From NCBI GenBank assembly GCA_905221605.1, contig CAJNDS010000113.1:1172082-1236081 (forward strand): a stretch of 64,000 nucleotides of DNA. Direction: 5' to 3'. The position numbers and the translations under genes were made by a program. Origin of the DNA: Symbiodinium natans. Taxonomy: Eukaryota > Sar > Dinophyceae > Suessiales > Symbiodiniaceae. The notes below the pieces were generated by a model. That model ran no database searches, was not told the origin of the DNA, and saw nothing but the letters and a program-made list of their open reading frames with translations. Each line of letters begins with the position of its first letter. Positions within the stretch are counted from its first letter, which is position 1. Below are positions 29,888 through 40,779 of this stretch, piece after piece.

Positions 29888-30019
29888 CCCAGAGGGTCCA
29901 TTTGTAGTACTATTCTGGACTTAGGCACCCAAAAGCCACACTGAATAGGGCTTTGGGGTACCTAATTCCATAATGGTACTACAACTAGGGTTTAGGGTTT
30001 AGGGTGTGGACCCTCTGGG
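29888..30019. mobile_element. MITE-like family A with telomere insert
   Basis: Ends as in other family-A copies. In the right arm, between CTACAAC and TGGACCCTCTGGG, a 21-base run of TTTAGGG-type units is inserted. Confidence 0.8.
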
Positions 30020-30609
30020 GAAGTGAGAGACTTTGCCAGACAGCCGAGCATCTTCCGAAAGAAGTCAACATCGTCCAACACATCTTGGCCTGCCCGCATC
30101 AAAGTCGCACACCTAAACCCTAAACCCTAAATCCTAAACCCTAAACCCTGCAAGGTCCGGGCCTCCTAGCCACAAGTTTGGCAGAATCAGGGACGGTGCA
30201 CCGCCCATAGCTGCAGCTTGATTTTGAGCTAGTGGCGGCATTCCAGCATCCGGTCTCAAATTCCAAGAAGCTCATCGTGGATGCTCAAGTTTCTGAATCC
30301 AGTAGGTACCCTGATTTTGAAACACGCTGAACTGGGACATCCTTGCATTGAGGACTCGACTGGTATCTGGTGGTGGAACACTCACTCTGGTCTGCCTTTG
30401 CAGAGGTTCTTCTGGATAAAGCTTCTGAAAGAACCAGCTGCTCTCTTGCAGAGGACTTGGCCGCTAGCCATCATCCTTGCTTCAATGCCAGGCTCCTAAC
30501 AGCTAGTGCTCAGCAGTGCAGGAGTCGAAACACGAACGGCGCCGTACGTACACAAAGTTGCTCAGGCCGGACAGCTCAGAACCCTACACCCTAAACCCTA
30601 AACCCTAAG

Positions 30610-30710
30610 GCATGTTTCCTCAACCATGGCGTCCTGTCTGCAAATCAAGCCTTCAAGCAGCGCCTCCTGCATTTCGGCCTCGGACAACGACTGAGTTCTC
30701 GACCATTTGC
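30610..30710 (-). CDS. Coiled-coil exon
   Basis: Reads SLSEAEMQEALLEGLICRQD then AMVEET. Acidic helix next to telomere array 30583-30608. Confidence 0.55.
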
Positions 30711-30789
30711 CCCCTAGGGGTTAGTGTTTAGGGTTTAGGGTAAGCCCTAAACCAGAAACCCCCAAACCCTAAACCCTCTAAGCCCTACA

Positions 30790-30850
30790 CCCACCTGCCT
30801 TCTCCACGCGCTTTTCCAACAGACCGATCTCCTGGAGTGCCTTTCACCAT
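30790..30850 (-). CDS. Small coiled-coil exon
   Basis: Reads LQEIGLLEKRVEKA with GT donor GCAG/GTGGGTGTAGGG at the edge of telomere-like sequence. 30140-30600 upstream side carries open frames without domains. Confidence 0.5.
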
Positions 30851-31079
30851 GGGTTTTAGGGGTTTAGGGCTTGCTGTAGTATGGTGCAAATGCTGGAAAG
30901 GTTCGGCCAGATACGGCCAGTTCAAGGGGTTCCAGAGGGTGCCAGGGTCCGTAAGGGGTTCGGGGGAGGTGTCAGAAAGTTCCCTTTCCCCAAGGGCGGG
31001 CCCCACGCAGCTTGGGGCCTCCGGGTTTACTGTTTAGGGTTTAGGGTTTAGGGTTCTTGTCTTGACCTTAATAAAGGAC

Positions 31080-31175
31080 CGGTTGAGGAGAACGGGCCCC
31101 GGGACCCATGTGGATGCTGCCGACCTCCGAGCTGTGGGAGGCGGACGCGGCTTGCTTGGCATCGAGGTCGAGGGG
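31080..31175 (-). CDS. Exon after a mostly telomeric intron
   Basis: Begins PLDLDAKQAASASHSSEV in phase 0 after acceptor GCTGAAG. The upstream intron (31176-31276, 101 bases) is almost entirely TTTAGGG units on the coding strand. Confidence 0.55.
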
Positions 31176-31193
31176 CTTCAGCGCAGCCCCCCA

Positions 31194-31275
31194 CCCTAAA
31201 CCCTAAACCCTAAACCCTAAACCCTAAACCCTAAACCCTAAACCCTAAACCCTAAACCCTAAACCCTAAACCCTA
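31194..31275. repeat. CCCTAAA array forming most of an intron
   Basis: About 11 perfect units between the exons at 31277-31400 and 31080-31175. Confidence 0.95.
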
Positions 31276-31276
31276 C

Positions 31277-31400
31277 CATGTTCGAAAGCCCCCATTTGCA
31301 TCGCTTGGCCTCCGCTCCCTGCTCTTGTGAAGTGCCCAAGGCGTCACTCGCATCAGCCTGCAAAGCGCACAACACCGCGCGACGGCAGTCAAGTCAAGGT
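31277..31400 (-). CDS. Helical exon
   Basis: Reads CRRAVLCALQADASDALGTS then QEQGAEAKRCKWGL, with donor AACATG/GTAGGGTTTAGGG at a telomere array. 31480-32150 upstream has plus-strand open frames (31573-31911, Leu/Trp-rich) with no recognised family. Confidence 0.55.
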
Positions 31401-32394
31401 TGCAGAGGGTTTAGGGTTTAGGGTTTAGGGTTTAGGGTTTTAGGTTTTTAGGGTTTAGGGCTACTGCCTGGCAATCTGGACTTTTGGGACGGGGGGCTCC
31501 ACCCCGCCGCCCCCACACACCCCGCTCCCCCCGCCACGCCCCAAACTACCAAGTTTGTAGCGCAAGTGCAAATTGCATGGCGGGGAAAGACCCTCAGGTG
31601 CAGGAAGCCATTTTTCCGGATTGAAGTCCGGTGATTTTTTTGTGTACCATCAAAACCGGAGTCGCGCGTTCACACAGGCATTTCGGACCGTCTTGGATTT
31701 GTTGGGTTTGGTCTTGTGGAGTTGTGAGGCTTCTGACACTTGGGGCTGTGTACTTCGGGTTGTCTTGGATTCGTTGGGCTTTTTTTGTCTTGAGCTTTTG
31801 GCGTTGGGGCCTGTGCAGGATGTTTTGGACTTTGGGTCTCTTGCTTGGGGCGTGTTTAGTGCTCTAGGGTGCAGCCTCCGACTGTCTCCATATACCCCCG
31901 AAAAGCAGTAACCCCAAAACTCTTCTTGTTTTTGGTGCAGAGCTTTGGGCGAGGGGTTTAAAGCTTGGGGTTAGGATTATGTTACCATGCTGGCTTGCAT
32001 TGGGTTTATACTGACAACGTACAGACAGAACTACCTACCCCCCCCCCCTCCCTGATGGAAGTTGTTTCAGAACAGGGTAGTAGTTGCGAGGAGGGAGGGC
32101 GGAGGGGGGAGGTGTCGCCTACGACGACGACTACCATTACTACTCGAGCATTACAATAATATATACGAAAGCACTATGGCGATTACGGCTATAGCGGAAC
32201 TATCACCTCGACTATAGTCATGAGTACTCTTGCTTACTACTAAAGTTTCAAAATAATGGCCGAACCTTGGCTATTGGTGTATATGGGCTTCCTTATAAAT
32301 ATTGGTGAGTGTACATACCTGCGTCCTTTTGGGGATACTAGCAATATAAACCACATATACTTCACATGTTTCTCTTAGTCTTGGGGAGTGCCGA

Positions 32395-32640
32395 GCGAGC
32401 CTCCTGCTCACGGCTCTGCTAGACTCTGCGTTTCTTGAAGCTCGTTTCGGGGTCAGGGTACAGGGTTTAGTAGCTTGCAGAGTTCCCCTTTGGACGAGAA
32501 TGGGTCCTCCACTCTTGTATTCACAAGACGTGCGCCCCGCCTCTCGCATGCACTCGAGCTCCATGAGCATGTGCAACTCCTCGGCAGCAGCTCGCGGAGT
32601 GCGGTGTTGGGCAATTCCAAGCCTGGACCTGTCATAGCAT
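32395..32640 (-). CDS. Coiled-coil exon(s)
   Basis: Minus frame TPRAAAEELHMLMELECMRE and, further down, AVSRRLARHSPRLRET. Probably two exons in one open frame. Confidence 0.45.
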
Positions 32641-32759
32641 CCTCCCCGCAGCTGCAAAGTCAAGTCTGGGTCACTTCCTACCCTAAACCCGAAACCCTAA
32701 ACCCTAAACCTTGTATTAACCTTATAAACCCCAAACCCTAAACTCTAAGCCCTAAACCC

Positions 32760-32865
32760 TGGCATCTGATTTTTGAGATTCTAAGCTTCCGCACCTTCGA
32801 CTGTTGGCCCATTCCTGCTCACAGTGGACTCCTGTCTCTCCGGCCGCCCTGTCTGCGCATCACCC
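32760..32865 (-). CDS. Probable exon
   Basis: Reads AQTGRPERQESTVSRNGPTV. Between two telomere arrays. A further short frame (ASCPAGESPPRPVDHSG) lies at 32935-33000. Confidence 0.4.
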
Positions 32866-32999
32866 CCCAAACCCTGAACCCTAAACCCTAGACCCTAAAC
32901 CCTAAACCCTAACCCCCCAAATCAATCCAACCTCGTGCCCGAGTGGTCAACTGGCCGAGGTGGGCTTTCGCCTGCAGGGCAGCTTGCATATGCCATGGC

Positions 33000-33290
33000 G
33001 CTAGTAATGATATATATTTCTTTATTTATGTAAGGATAATAGTAGTAATGACAATAATCCTCATAGGAATACTCATAATAATAATAAAATAGAATAGAAT
33101 AGAATAGCATAGAAAAGAATAGAATAGAGTAGAACTAATACAAACATGTAAAGCATATCAGAATATAATACTACAATCATAAAAAAGTAGAATGACACAA
33201 TGGACTCGTCTATGAAATACAACAACTTTGTAAAAAAAAGCGGCAAAAGTCATATAAACCATAATAACAAGAGAAGAACATAGGTATCTC
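33000..33290. other. AT-rich low-complexity stretch
   Basis: Includes an AATAG pentanucleotide run (33085-33130). No gene seen. Confidence 0.8.
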
Positions 33291-33317
33291 CTGACAGGGG
33301 CAGGACACCGAAGCAAG

Positions 33318-33440
33318 GTACCCTAAGCCCTAAGCCCTAAGCCCGAAGCCCTAAACCCTAAACCCTAAACCCTAAACCCTAAACCCTAAACCCTAAACCC
33401 TAAGCCCTAAGCCCTAAACCCTAAACCCTAAGCCCTAAGA
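33318..33440. repeat. Long CCCTAAA/CCCTAAG array
   Basis: About 17 units; CCCTAAG and CCCTAAA units alternate in blocks. Confidence 0.95.
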
Positions 33441-33503
33441 CGTTTTGAGAGCGGTTGTGCAGCTTCGGCCTTCCGGCCTTTGGCCTTCGCCCGCCTCGTT
33501 TTG

Positions 33504-33642
33504 GGCCCTAAGGGTCCACGGACCTATCTAGTGTATACTTGGGCCTTGAAGGGGTTTAGGGTTTAGGGTTTAGGGTTTAGGGCTAGCATAGTTTGTGGGC
33601 CCAAGTATATATTGGTATAGGCACGTGGACCCTTAGGGTAGG
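33504..33642. mobile_element. Inverted-repeat element with telomere array in the loop
   Basis: Arms CCCTAAGGGTCCACG and CGTGGACCCTTAGGG plus GTATACTTGGGCC / GGCCCAAGTATA. The loop contains four TTTAGGG units (33553-33581). Confidence 0.8.
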
Positions 33643-34439
33643 ATATGTAAACTATTGCCTGCCGCGGCGGAATGCCTGCGGCCACCATCTGTGGGCACTC
33701 GACGTGGCCACGAGCACAGGACCATGGGGAAGAAGGTGGTACCCATGGTAAAAACTATAGGGTTGTTAAGGGAGGGGGTTCAAAGGGGGTATGTAACCCA
33801 TTGTTCCCTAATGGCCCTACTACTCCCTAAGCTTGCCTAGGTACATACCCCCCCATGAACCCCCGTCCCTTCAGAACCCAAACCCTACACCCCAAACCCC
33901 AAACCCCCAAACCCTAGAACAAAACAAACCATCGATGCTCCGGCTGCTCGAGTCGTTGCTGCACCTGTGTCCGGTGCCGGGCCTTGTCAAGTCCACAGCG
34001 ACCCTACGCTACAACAGCTGACCATGCTGGGAGGTTCATGGGTACTTCTAAGTAGGGTTTGTAAGAAGGGTTTTTTCCCAGCCGTTTCGCAAGCGTGTAA
34101 GAAGGGTTTAGGGTTTAGGGTTTAGGGTTAGGGTAAGTATAGTTGCGGTGAGAGGGGCTGGTTTGCCCGCGCTACATGGTCCGGGGCAACATCGTTTGGA
34201 CTGCGCAGGCGCGTACTTCTGTGGCACCTTTCCATGTTCTGTTTCAGCTGCTATTCCCCTTTTCCTGAAAAGGGTAGCATTTCTGCATTTGTAGGCTGGA
34301 AAAGGTGTCGGTGCAAAACGCTTGATTTTAGCTTCGCCCGCAGACCCCTGATGGAAGACTCAGGAAATGCTGTTGACAGCATTCCAACCCCCCGTTCTTT
34401 TGTAAGTTCTCCCATGCTTGCCCCGGTCCCTCCCCGCTT

Positions 34440-35470
34440 TTTTAAGTCGCGCAAGCTTGCTTCAAAGCACACGTATATGTTAGAAATCCATGATGGGGCT
34501 GCCCCCCCCCCCCCCCCCCAAACCCCCCCGCTGCTTAACGTTATATGTTCGAAAACCATGATGCCAGCGTTGCGTTTGCAAAATGGGGGGGTTGCGCTCC
34601 CCCCCCCAACCCCCCGTTTTTTTCTTTGTATGTTTATTTTATGTCGTGCAAGCTTGCTTCACAGCACACGTATATGTTGGAAAACCATGAGTTACGTTCT
34701 TCGAATGCCTGGCGCTTTATTGTGAGGTGAAAAACAAAATTCAGTTTGTTTTGTTTTAGTGCCCTTGTCTCATTGATGATTTTCTTGAGGCGATGGTTTT
34801 TCTGTTGAAGTTCTCTGACAACATTTCCGCTGTCTCACATTTAGGCTGCGGTTGACAGAGTTTGATATTCGTGACATTTTGACTCAAGCTGCCGGAGACG
34901 GCTTAGAGAGTGGGAAGCCCCGAATCGGGGAGTGTGGAAGAGTTTCCCCACCCGACCCACCCTACACTGGGGTGTTCTATCCAATCGGATATGAAACATT
35001 AAATGCAGGAGGAGAACCTGGAACGAACTTTTCTGGTCCAGGACCATTACGGTGTCGACCTCTGGCATCGTTGATGACATCAAACAGGATATAGTGCGTC
35101 GCTTCATCACCTTGAGAGGCGTATACATGCGTCGACCCCACTTTTGCCTTTTGCTGAACGGTGAACGTGTGCCTTTCACAACCAGTGTGGCTGATGTGCC
35201 TGATGCCAGCATTGTGTGTGCAGATGGGGGAGGCTGCGCCCCCCCCCCCCCCCCCCCTGCCCCCCTGCTAACAGTCGCGCAAGCTTGCTTCAAAGCACAC
35301 GTATATGTTGGTGATGCCAGCATTGTGCTTGCAAATAGGGGGGCTGCGCCCCCCCAACCCCCCACCCCCGTTTTTTAAGTCGCGTAAGCTTGCTTCAAAG
35401 CGCTCGTATATGTTTGAAAACCATGATGCGAGCATTTGTGTGCACAAATGGTTTTTTTAAGTCGTGCAAA
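34440..35470. repeat. Dispersed tandem unit of about 105 bp
   Basis: At least four copies of a unit containing CGCAAGCTTGCTTCAAAGCA, CACACGTATATGTT, GATGCCAGC and a G-run/C-run hairpin (GGGGGGGCTGCGCCCCCC). Copies start near 34448, 34646, 35275 and 35382. The middle (34840-35195) is unrelated and has plus-strand open frames, for example DDIKQDIVRRFITLRGVY. Confidence 0.75.
34850..35195 (+). CDS. Hypothetical plus-strand coding stretch
   Basis: Two overlapping plus frames: TEFDIRDILTQAAGDGLESG (34850-35095) and DDIKQDIVRRFITLRGVYMR (35052-35200). Coding-like, no domain; may be exons of a plus-strand gene split by the repeat above. Confidence 0.3.
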
Positions 35471-35587
35471 AGCCTAAACCCGCAATCTATATATTCTGTA
35501 GATAACATTGTCTCTGGAAGGAATGCTTGTGGGCAAACCAGCCCTACTCCTGCGCGTATAGTTGCAACTGGGCATAACCTTGCTTTA

Positions 35588-35631
35588 GAGTACTTCTAAC
35601 CACACTTAGAAGTACCCCTGAACCTCCAAGT
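35588..35631. mobile_element. MITE-like family C, fragment
   Basis: Short hairpin AGTACTTCTAACCACACTTA with right end GAACCTCCAAG. Confidence 0.65.
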
Positions 35632-35665
35632 GCAGCCATTGCTGCCATTGCTCTGCCACACTCCT

Positions 35666-35790
35666 TCTTGGTAGCCCAGTAACCAATATGATGACAAGGG
35701 CACCCTTTTTTTGGGGTTGGCTATTTGATAAGGGAACCCAGAAACAAAAAAAAAAAAAAACAGGTAAAGGGTACCACTGGGCTGCCAAGC
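35666..35790. mobile_element. MITE-like family E, full copy
   Basis: CTTGGTAGCCCAGTAACC at one end, GGTACCACTGGGCTGCCAAG at the other. Confidence 0.8.
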
Positions 35791-36000
35791 TCTACTCTGG
35801 TCCGCACACCTCTCCTCTGTGAGGAGGCCCAACCCACGCTGGCAAGCTGGAGAGGGGGACGGGACACAGGTAAAGGTTGGCACATGCTCAGAGCTGCTCT
35901 GCAGCTCCACGTGAAATCAATTTCAAAACTTGCAATAGCTCAGAAATCTGGGCTTTCTTGGGTGCTTCAATCTCATGGAGACTTTACATGCCTGGCATAA
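35790..36000 (+). CDS. Hypothetical plus-strand frame
   Basis: Plus frame LVRTPLLCEEAQPTLASWRG running to TAA near 36000. Starts at the family-E element's edge. The minus strand is also partly open, so direction is uncertain. Confidence 0.25.
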
Positions 36001-36155
36001 GGCCAAAGGTGGACTGAAGCAAAAGAATTGGGAAGGACTCCCCCACACTAGCCCTGGACTAGTTGGCAGGTGGATCGGCATCCTTCCATGAGGTTCGATC
36101 GTGCTGGGCCGCCTTAGGCGAGGCTCGTGGCAATGTCCATGCTATGTCACATCAC

Positions 36156-36259
36156 CTGCAGGTTTCGAAAACCCTCTCGCTGCCCACCCACTGCAAACGT
36201 CTTGCAATATCTTCGTACCCACCAGCCAGGGCTGCCATTTCCTCAGATGCTGAAGTGGC
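36156..36259 (-). CDS. Ankyrin gene, 3'-side exon
   Basis: Minus frame ATSASEEMAALAGGYEDIAR then RLQWVGSERVFE, acceptor CACCAG, GT donor CTGCAG/GTGATG. AALAGGYEDIARRL resembles the helix pair of an ankyrin repeat. The plus strand is open too. Confidence 0.4.
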
Positions 36260-36351
36260 CTGGTGGAGTGATGCTACACTGCTACTCCCGAACAACCCTA
36301 AGCGGCCCTAAACCCTAAACCCTGAACCCTAAACCCGAAACCCCAATCTGC

Positions 36352-36474
36352 CAAGCATCTGCGGTCTCGCCCTCGTCATCTGCAATACTGGCGTCTGCGC
36401 CATAACTCAGCAGCAGGTCCACGGCTGCCAGGTGCCCAAAGCTTGCAGCCAGATTCAGCGCAGTCCATCCAGAC
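36352..36474 (-). CDS. Ankyrin repeat exon
   Basis: Acceptor ATCTCTAG; reads SGWTALNLAASFGHLAAVDL then LLSYGADASIADDEGETA. One complete ankyrin repeat with the canonical TALxxAxxxGHxxxVxxLL pattern. GC donor at GCTTG/GCAGAT. Next to a telomere array (36307-36345). Confidence 0.8.
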
Positions 36475-36509
36475 CTAGAGATGCGCAACATGATAACAAT
36501 TATTCTCAT

Positions 36510-36511
36510 TG

Positions 36512-36556
<45 letters not shown>
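36510..36556. repeat. (GAT)n microsatellite
   Basis: About 15 GAT units in the intron upstream of the ankyrin exon. 36560-37540 has two near-repeats of a short segment (36715-36775 and 36776-36840, both with GATTTACCTCGGCCAAGTGC-like starts) but no supported exon. Confidence 0.9.
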
Positions 36557-37555
36557 GTATGATGCCCTCTTTCGGGCAACTTGCTGAACTCATACGTAAT
36601 TCGCTGAACACGCGTTGACAGGACAGGAGAAACCTTCTTCGTGCCTTGTCTGCCCTGGTCGCGTAGTGCACTTATCTTTGCTGACAAGTAAGGCGCGCAC
36701 TGCCCAGCGTCATTTACCTCGGCCAAGTGCAAATTTAGGAAAAAGAACAGGACTAAACCTTGCAGGCCATTGCGGGATTTACCTCGGCCAAGTGCAACTT
36801 TAGAGACAGAAAAACAGGACTGAACCTTGCAGGCCGTTGCAGGCCCTTTCTCTTTCTCCACACCTGTTGAGCCTAAAACCAGCTTCCCAATATAGGAGCT
36901 TCCCGACACACCCCCTCTCCGCCCGAAGGTCGTCTAAGCAAAACAACCAGGCACGGCTGGAATCGCAGCCTAAGTTAACTAAGCAAAACATGAGAATGCA
37001 GAATGCTGCCCAGACAGTGCAAACACGAAATGTGTAGTGTCATAGCTTTGAAACCGAGCGGGACTGTTTAGTACGATCACCACCGCCTACCACCGTCTTC
37101 AAGACGAGGGGGCATTACAAACAAGCTCACAGCTTATGCTGGAAGCTACACTGCTTCCAGGTGTTGGACATCTTCAAAGTGGTAGAATGGACAATGCACC
37201 GAAAACCACAGAAGCTCTGGCTGGGCACAGGCAGCGCATGACGCTAATGGCTAGTTTCAGATTCCGTTGCTGGGCATCCTCAACCCTAAACCCTAAAACC
37301 TGTGGCATGTGCAGGACTATGTCCAGGACTTTCGTTGAAAGGTTGGGAGTCGGTTCGGGCGCCGTTCTTCACACCAGAACTTTGGGGTTAGGCGGCCGCA
37401 TGAGGCCCGCCAGAAAATCATGGTTGTTGGACCAGGCGCACACCCTAGCCAATGTTAGGCAAAACCGGGACCCAATCCGGGACACATCGGCTGGGCCCCG
37501 TGACACAGTGAGACTGTGTGTAAGAGTGTCATTAACTTGACTGCTGGGAGAATAC

Positions 37556-37686
37556 AATCGAAAGCGTTCCTAGAGTGCGGCTGGTTGGCAGCAGCACGAT
37601 GGACAAGCAAGGACAGCAGGATGTCGTCATATCCTGACTGCGCAGCGAGGAGGAGCGAATTGTTCTGGTCCCCGTCCCTCATGTTC
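37556..37686 (-). CDS. Ankyrin repeat exon
   Basis: 131 bases, acceptor CCGGCGAG. Joined to the previous exon through a GC donor it reads VNMRDGDQNNSLLLAAQSGY then DDILLSLLVHRAAAN, an ankyrin repeat crossing the junction in frame. Confidence 0.75.
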
Positions 37687-37762
37687 CTCGCCGGAAGCGC
37701 AACAGAAACCAGAAGCACCAGAAAGTCTGCAAATCTTTAAGCACATGCTGCAGGAAAGCGGC

Positions 37763-38008
37763 ACTGTGGCTTGATGCTTCAGCAAGTGCATGACGATCTC
37801 AGCATGCCCAAAGGTAGCTGCCAGCATGAGAGGTGTTCGGCCATTGAGAGCCTGCACGTTCACATCCGTCCTGTGGGCCAGAAGGTCTCGCACAACTTCG
37901 GCGGCACCATATTGGCAGGCGACCGCGAGAGCGGTGAAACCATTGGCTGATGCAGAATCCGCATCTGCGCGACCAGCCAGGAGTGCCACTGTGACATCTC
38001 GAAGATTC
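37763..38008 (-). CDS. Ankyrin repeat exon (two repeats)
   Basis: 246 bases from acceptor ATCTCAG. Contains LRDVTVALLAGRADADSASA, NGFTALAVACQYGAAEVVRD and NGRTPLMLAATFGHAEIVMH, two full repeats and parts of two more. Ankyrin repeats mediate protein-protein contacts; no second domain is seen. Confidence 0.85.
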
Positions 38009-38173
38009 CTGAGATGCTTTGATGGAGCCGAACCGGAATCGAACGCAACGCGCATTGAAGTGCGACGTGATGCCGGGTTACTTCCCCGTGTATTCGCATG
38101 CATGCACGCGCAGTGACAATTGCCGGCGGGCCACCGGTGCGCAGCTACTCGTAGTGCCTGGCCACCAACCGAC

Positions 38174-38292
38174 CCGTCTCCATCTGCGCTTTGAGCGTGA
38201 AGATCCAGGCCAAGTTGAAGTAGCAACTCGACGATATCGACAGAACCATTCTCGGACGCCCACAGCAAGGCATCACCAAGTGCCCGCTGATC
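38174..38292 (-). CDS. Ankyrin repeat exon
   Basis: 119 bases, acceptor AGCCAG, GT donor GACGG/GTCGGT. Reads ALGDALLWASENGSVDIVEL then LLQLGLDLHAQSADGD. The leftover GG plus the next exon's G closes the frame. Confidence 0.8.
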
Positions 38293-38442
38293 CTGGCTAC
38301 TCAAACTTCCGATGCCAGTGAGCGAAAAGCCCACGGAACAACTCAGACATTGGAAGATCGACTACACTAGAATGCTTGAGGTCACAAGCCCCGGCTCTTC
38401 GTGAGTGGAGCTACCTCCTATCACCAAACACGACAATCCGGC

Positions 38443-38550
38443 TTTGCTGAGCCGAGACTCCTCACCATTGTGCGCACGAAGCAGTTCGCAAAGTACGGCA
38501 GTATGGCGCTTCTGTGCAGCGGCGATGACAGCCGTTGTGGAGTCATCAGC
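38443..38550 (-). CDS. Ankyrin repeat exon
   Basis: 36 codons in phase 0: ADDSTTAVIAAAQKRHTAVL then CELLRAHNGEESRLSK. It connects in frame to exons on both sides using a GC donor. Confidence 0.7.
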
Positions 38551-38903
38551 CTGGCTTATAATCTCAAGCCGAAGAAGCCGTTCAACCCGACCAGCCAACA
38601 AACATCCAATGTGTTAAGCTACCCGGAGCCCGCATTTCGTAGACTCATGCCAGCAAGAGGGACCCCTACGAAGATGACACGACCCGCAGGCCCTACAGAG
38701 AGTATATTCGGGGTCACAGGTGGTTTTGGGGGGGGGGGGGGGGACTGGGGGGGCATTGGCTTCTCAACACTTCCACACCATCAAATCCGTCATTGTCAGG
38801 CTGACATGCCAATCGGACAATGTCCATGCACTGTAGAAGGAGATCATGCAAAGGCTGCATGTGTATACAGCTACATACCCCAGCCATGCTTGAACAGCGA
38901 AGC

Positions 38904-39058
38904 CTGAAGACGGACGTCAGCTCTGCCCGCCAGTAGGGTTTGCACCACCGACATGTGTCCCATGTCGGCTGCGAGAATCAACGCTGTGCACTTCGTATCA
39001 TTCTGCCGATCTGGGTCAGCTCTCTCCTCCAGTAGGACTTCCACTGTGGCGGCCCGAC
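38904..39058 (-). CDS. Ankyrin repeat exon
   Basis: 155 bases after acceptor GCTGAG. Reads ATVEVLLEERADPDRQNDTK, CTALILAADMGHMSVVQTLL and AGRADVRLQ, then a GC donor CTTCAG/GCTTCG. The frame is interrupted by stops outside these limits, which supports the splice sites. Between 38551 and 38903 lies an intron with a G run (38730-38743). Confidence 0.8.
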
Positions 39059-39282
39059 CTCAGCGCCAGAGGCTTGCGCGAAGTCTGGTAGCTGACATCG
39101 GCCGACACACAACCCTCGGCAACTTGCTCCCTCATGAAGCTGGTCGAATATGAATGAAAGAAAGCGGGCTCTGTTCATGGGCAAGATAAACATACCAGAC
39201 CATCCCGAAGGACAGAAGCCGAACAACTTGCAGCCACACGACTCTCTGCTAAACCGTCAAAACCACAGGGCAAACTGAGCGC

Positions 39283-39330
39283 CTTGCCTGCCAGGGCAGC
39301 CTCCATCAACGGTGTGAGGTCATAGCCATC
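39283..39330 (-). CDS. Ankyrin repeat exon (partial repeat)
   Basis: 16 codons, acceptor CTTCGCAG, GC donor GGCAAG/GCGCTC. Reads DGYDLTPLMEAALAGK, the first half of an ankyrin repeat. At least one linking exon toward 39058 is missing from my model. Confidence 0.65.
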
Positions 39331-39499
39331 CTGCGAAGATAACTGATGCAGCTAGCCCCCTCAACAGCAAAGAAAGCACGAGAGTTTTCCAACAAACGGT
39401 TCCTGCACCGCAGATGTCTGCATGGGGCGTGCTGAAATCGAGCCAGCATTTTCGTTCGGGACTCGCTTCGTGCAATGCTTTAGCACGCGGTACGGAGAC

Positions 39500-39640
39500 T
39501 CCGTAGGCTTGGGTGCCATTCCGGCCCTGCTCTTAAGGTTCAGGGTCTTGTTGGCATGAACTGGTTTGGCAGCATCATGAAGATAAAATTCTCGCAACGA
39601 TTCACAGACTAGCTGGACATGCACAGGTCGCCCGTGCAAT
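39500..39640 (-). CDS. Possible further exon of the ankyrin gene
   Basis: Minus frame ESLREFYLHDAAKPVHANKT. Composition coding-like; no repeat recognised. 39650-40430 has short open stretches and telomere arrays (40313-40420) only. Confidence 0.3.
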
Positions 39641-40779
39641 CTTCTTATATCTTCTCCTCGGATTTGTGTACTTTGGACGGCCGCACATACACCACCCTAC
39701 ACCCTAAACCTAATCACCCTATAATCCCAGTCTTGCGGACCATCGGCTTCTCAGGCATCAGGCAGGAAGAGGAATCATGTAAGTCGCTGGACATTCATCA
39801 CGCGCCGCGAGGGCCTCGTACGACCCAGCCGATCCCGGTCAGTCGTCGCACCTTTCCCTCAACTGGAACCCGAAAATGCCTGGTTTAGGGTTTAGGGTCT
39901 TCTTGTTGCACCGAATCCGACAATGACGACTGTCGTAATCACGATACGGCCAGCAGCCGGCGGCAAAAACGAGGAAAAATTGGCGGCGCGTGGGTTTAGG
40001 CTGGGTTTTCGTGAAGGAACTTGAAGTACAAGAATTATTCTCATAGTAACAACAACAATAAAAACAATAAAAGTAAAAACAAAATAAATTTGACAAATAA
40101 AAAATCACAACAATGCCATATGGGCATACCCTTATATTGTAGGGAATTCATGTAAGTTTATTAGCAAGAACCCAGCTGGTGCATCCCCTCGGCATTTTTG
40201 GAGCTCATTGCTAGGACTTTAGCGCGTCATTCTGCCTGACCTTGGGTCACGCGATGCTTACAGGGTTTCGTCCCTGACTCTCGCACAAGGCCGGCAAGGT
40301 TCATAGGTCCTAACCCTAAACCCTAAACACTAAACCCTAAACCCTAAACCCCTAAACCCCAAAACCCCAAAACCCCAAAACCCCTAAACCCCTAAACCCT
40401 AAACCCTAAACCCTGAACCCCATGCAGCAGGCGTCAAGTAGATCACACCAGAGCAGAGTCGACCCAGTACAACATTTCCATTCACGACACCATGATCTTG
40501 TTGCATTCACCACTGCACCGTCTCGATGCCGTCACCACGAGGTGTGCCCCACAGGGCTTTAGGCTTCGAGGTTTTGAGGACCCTGGAGCCTCGAGTTGCT
40601 CCTCGCGCATGATTCGAGGGCGCTGTAGCGAAGAGCTCTTGAGACTGTGGCTTTAACATGAACATCACTGGTATAGTATCGGGTACTCGCTTCGCGCTGC
40701 TGAATCAATGGGTGCGACAAGATGCGAAAAGCAGTATGCCTTTGTCTGGTTCCACCTCCCTTGCTAAGCCCTATAAGCC

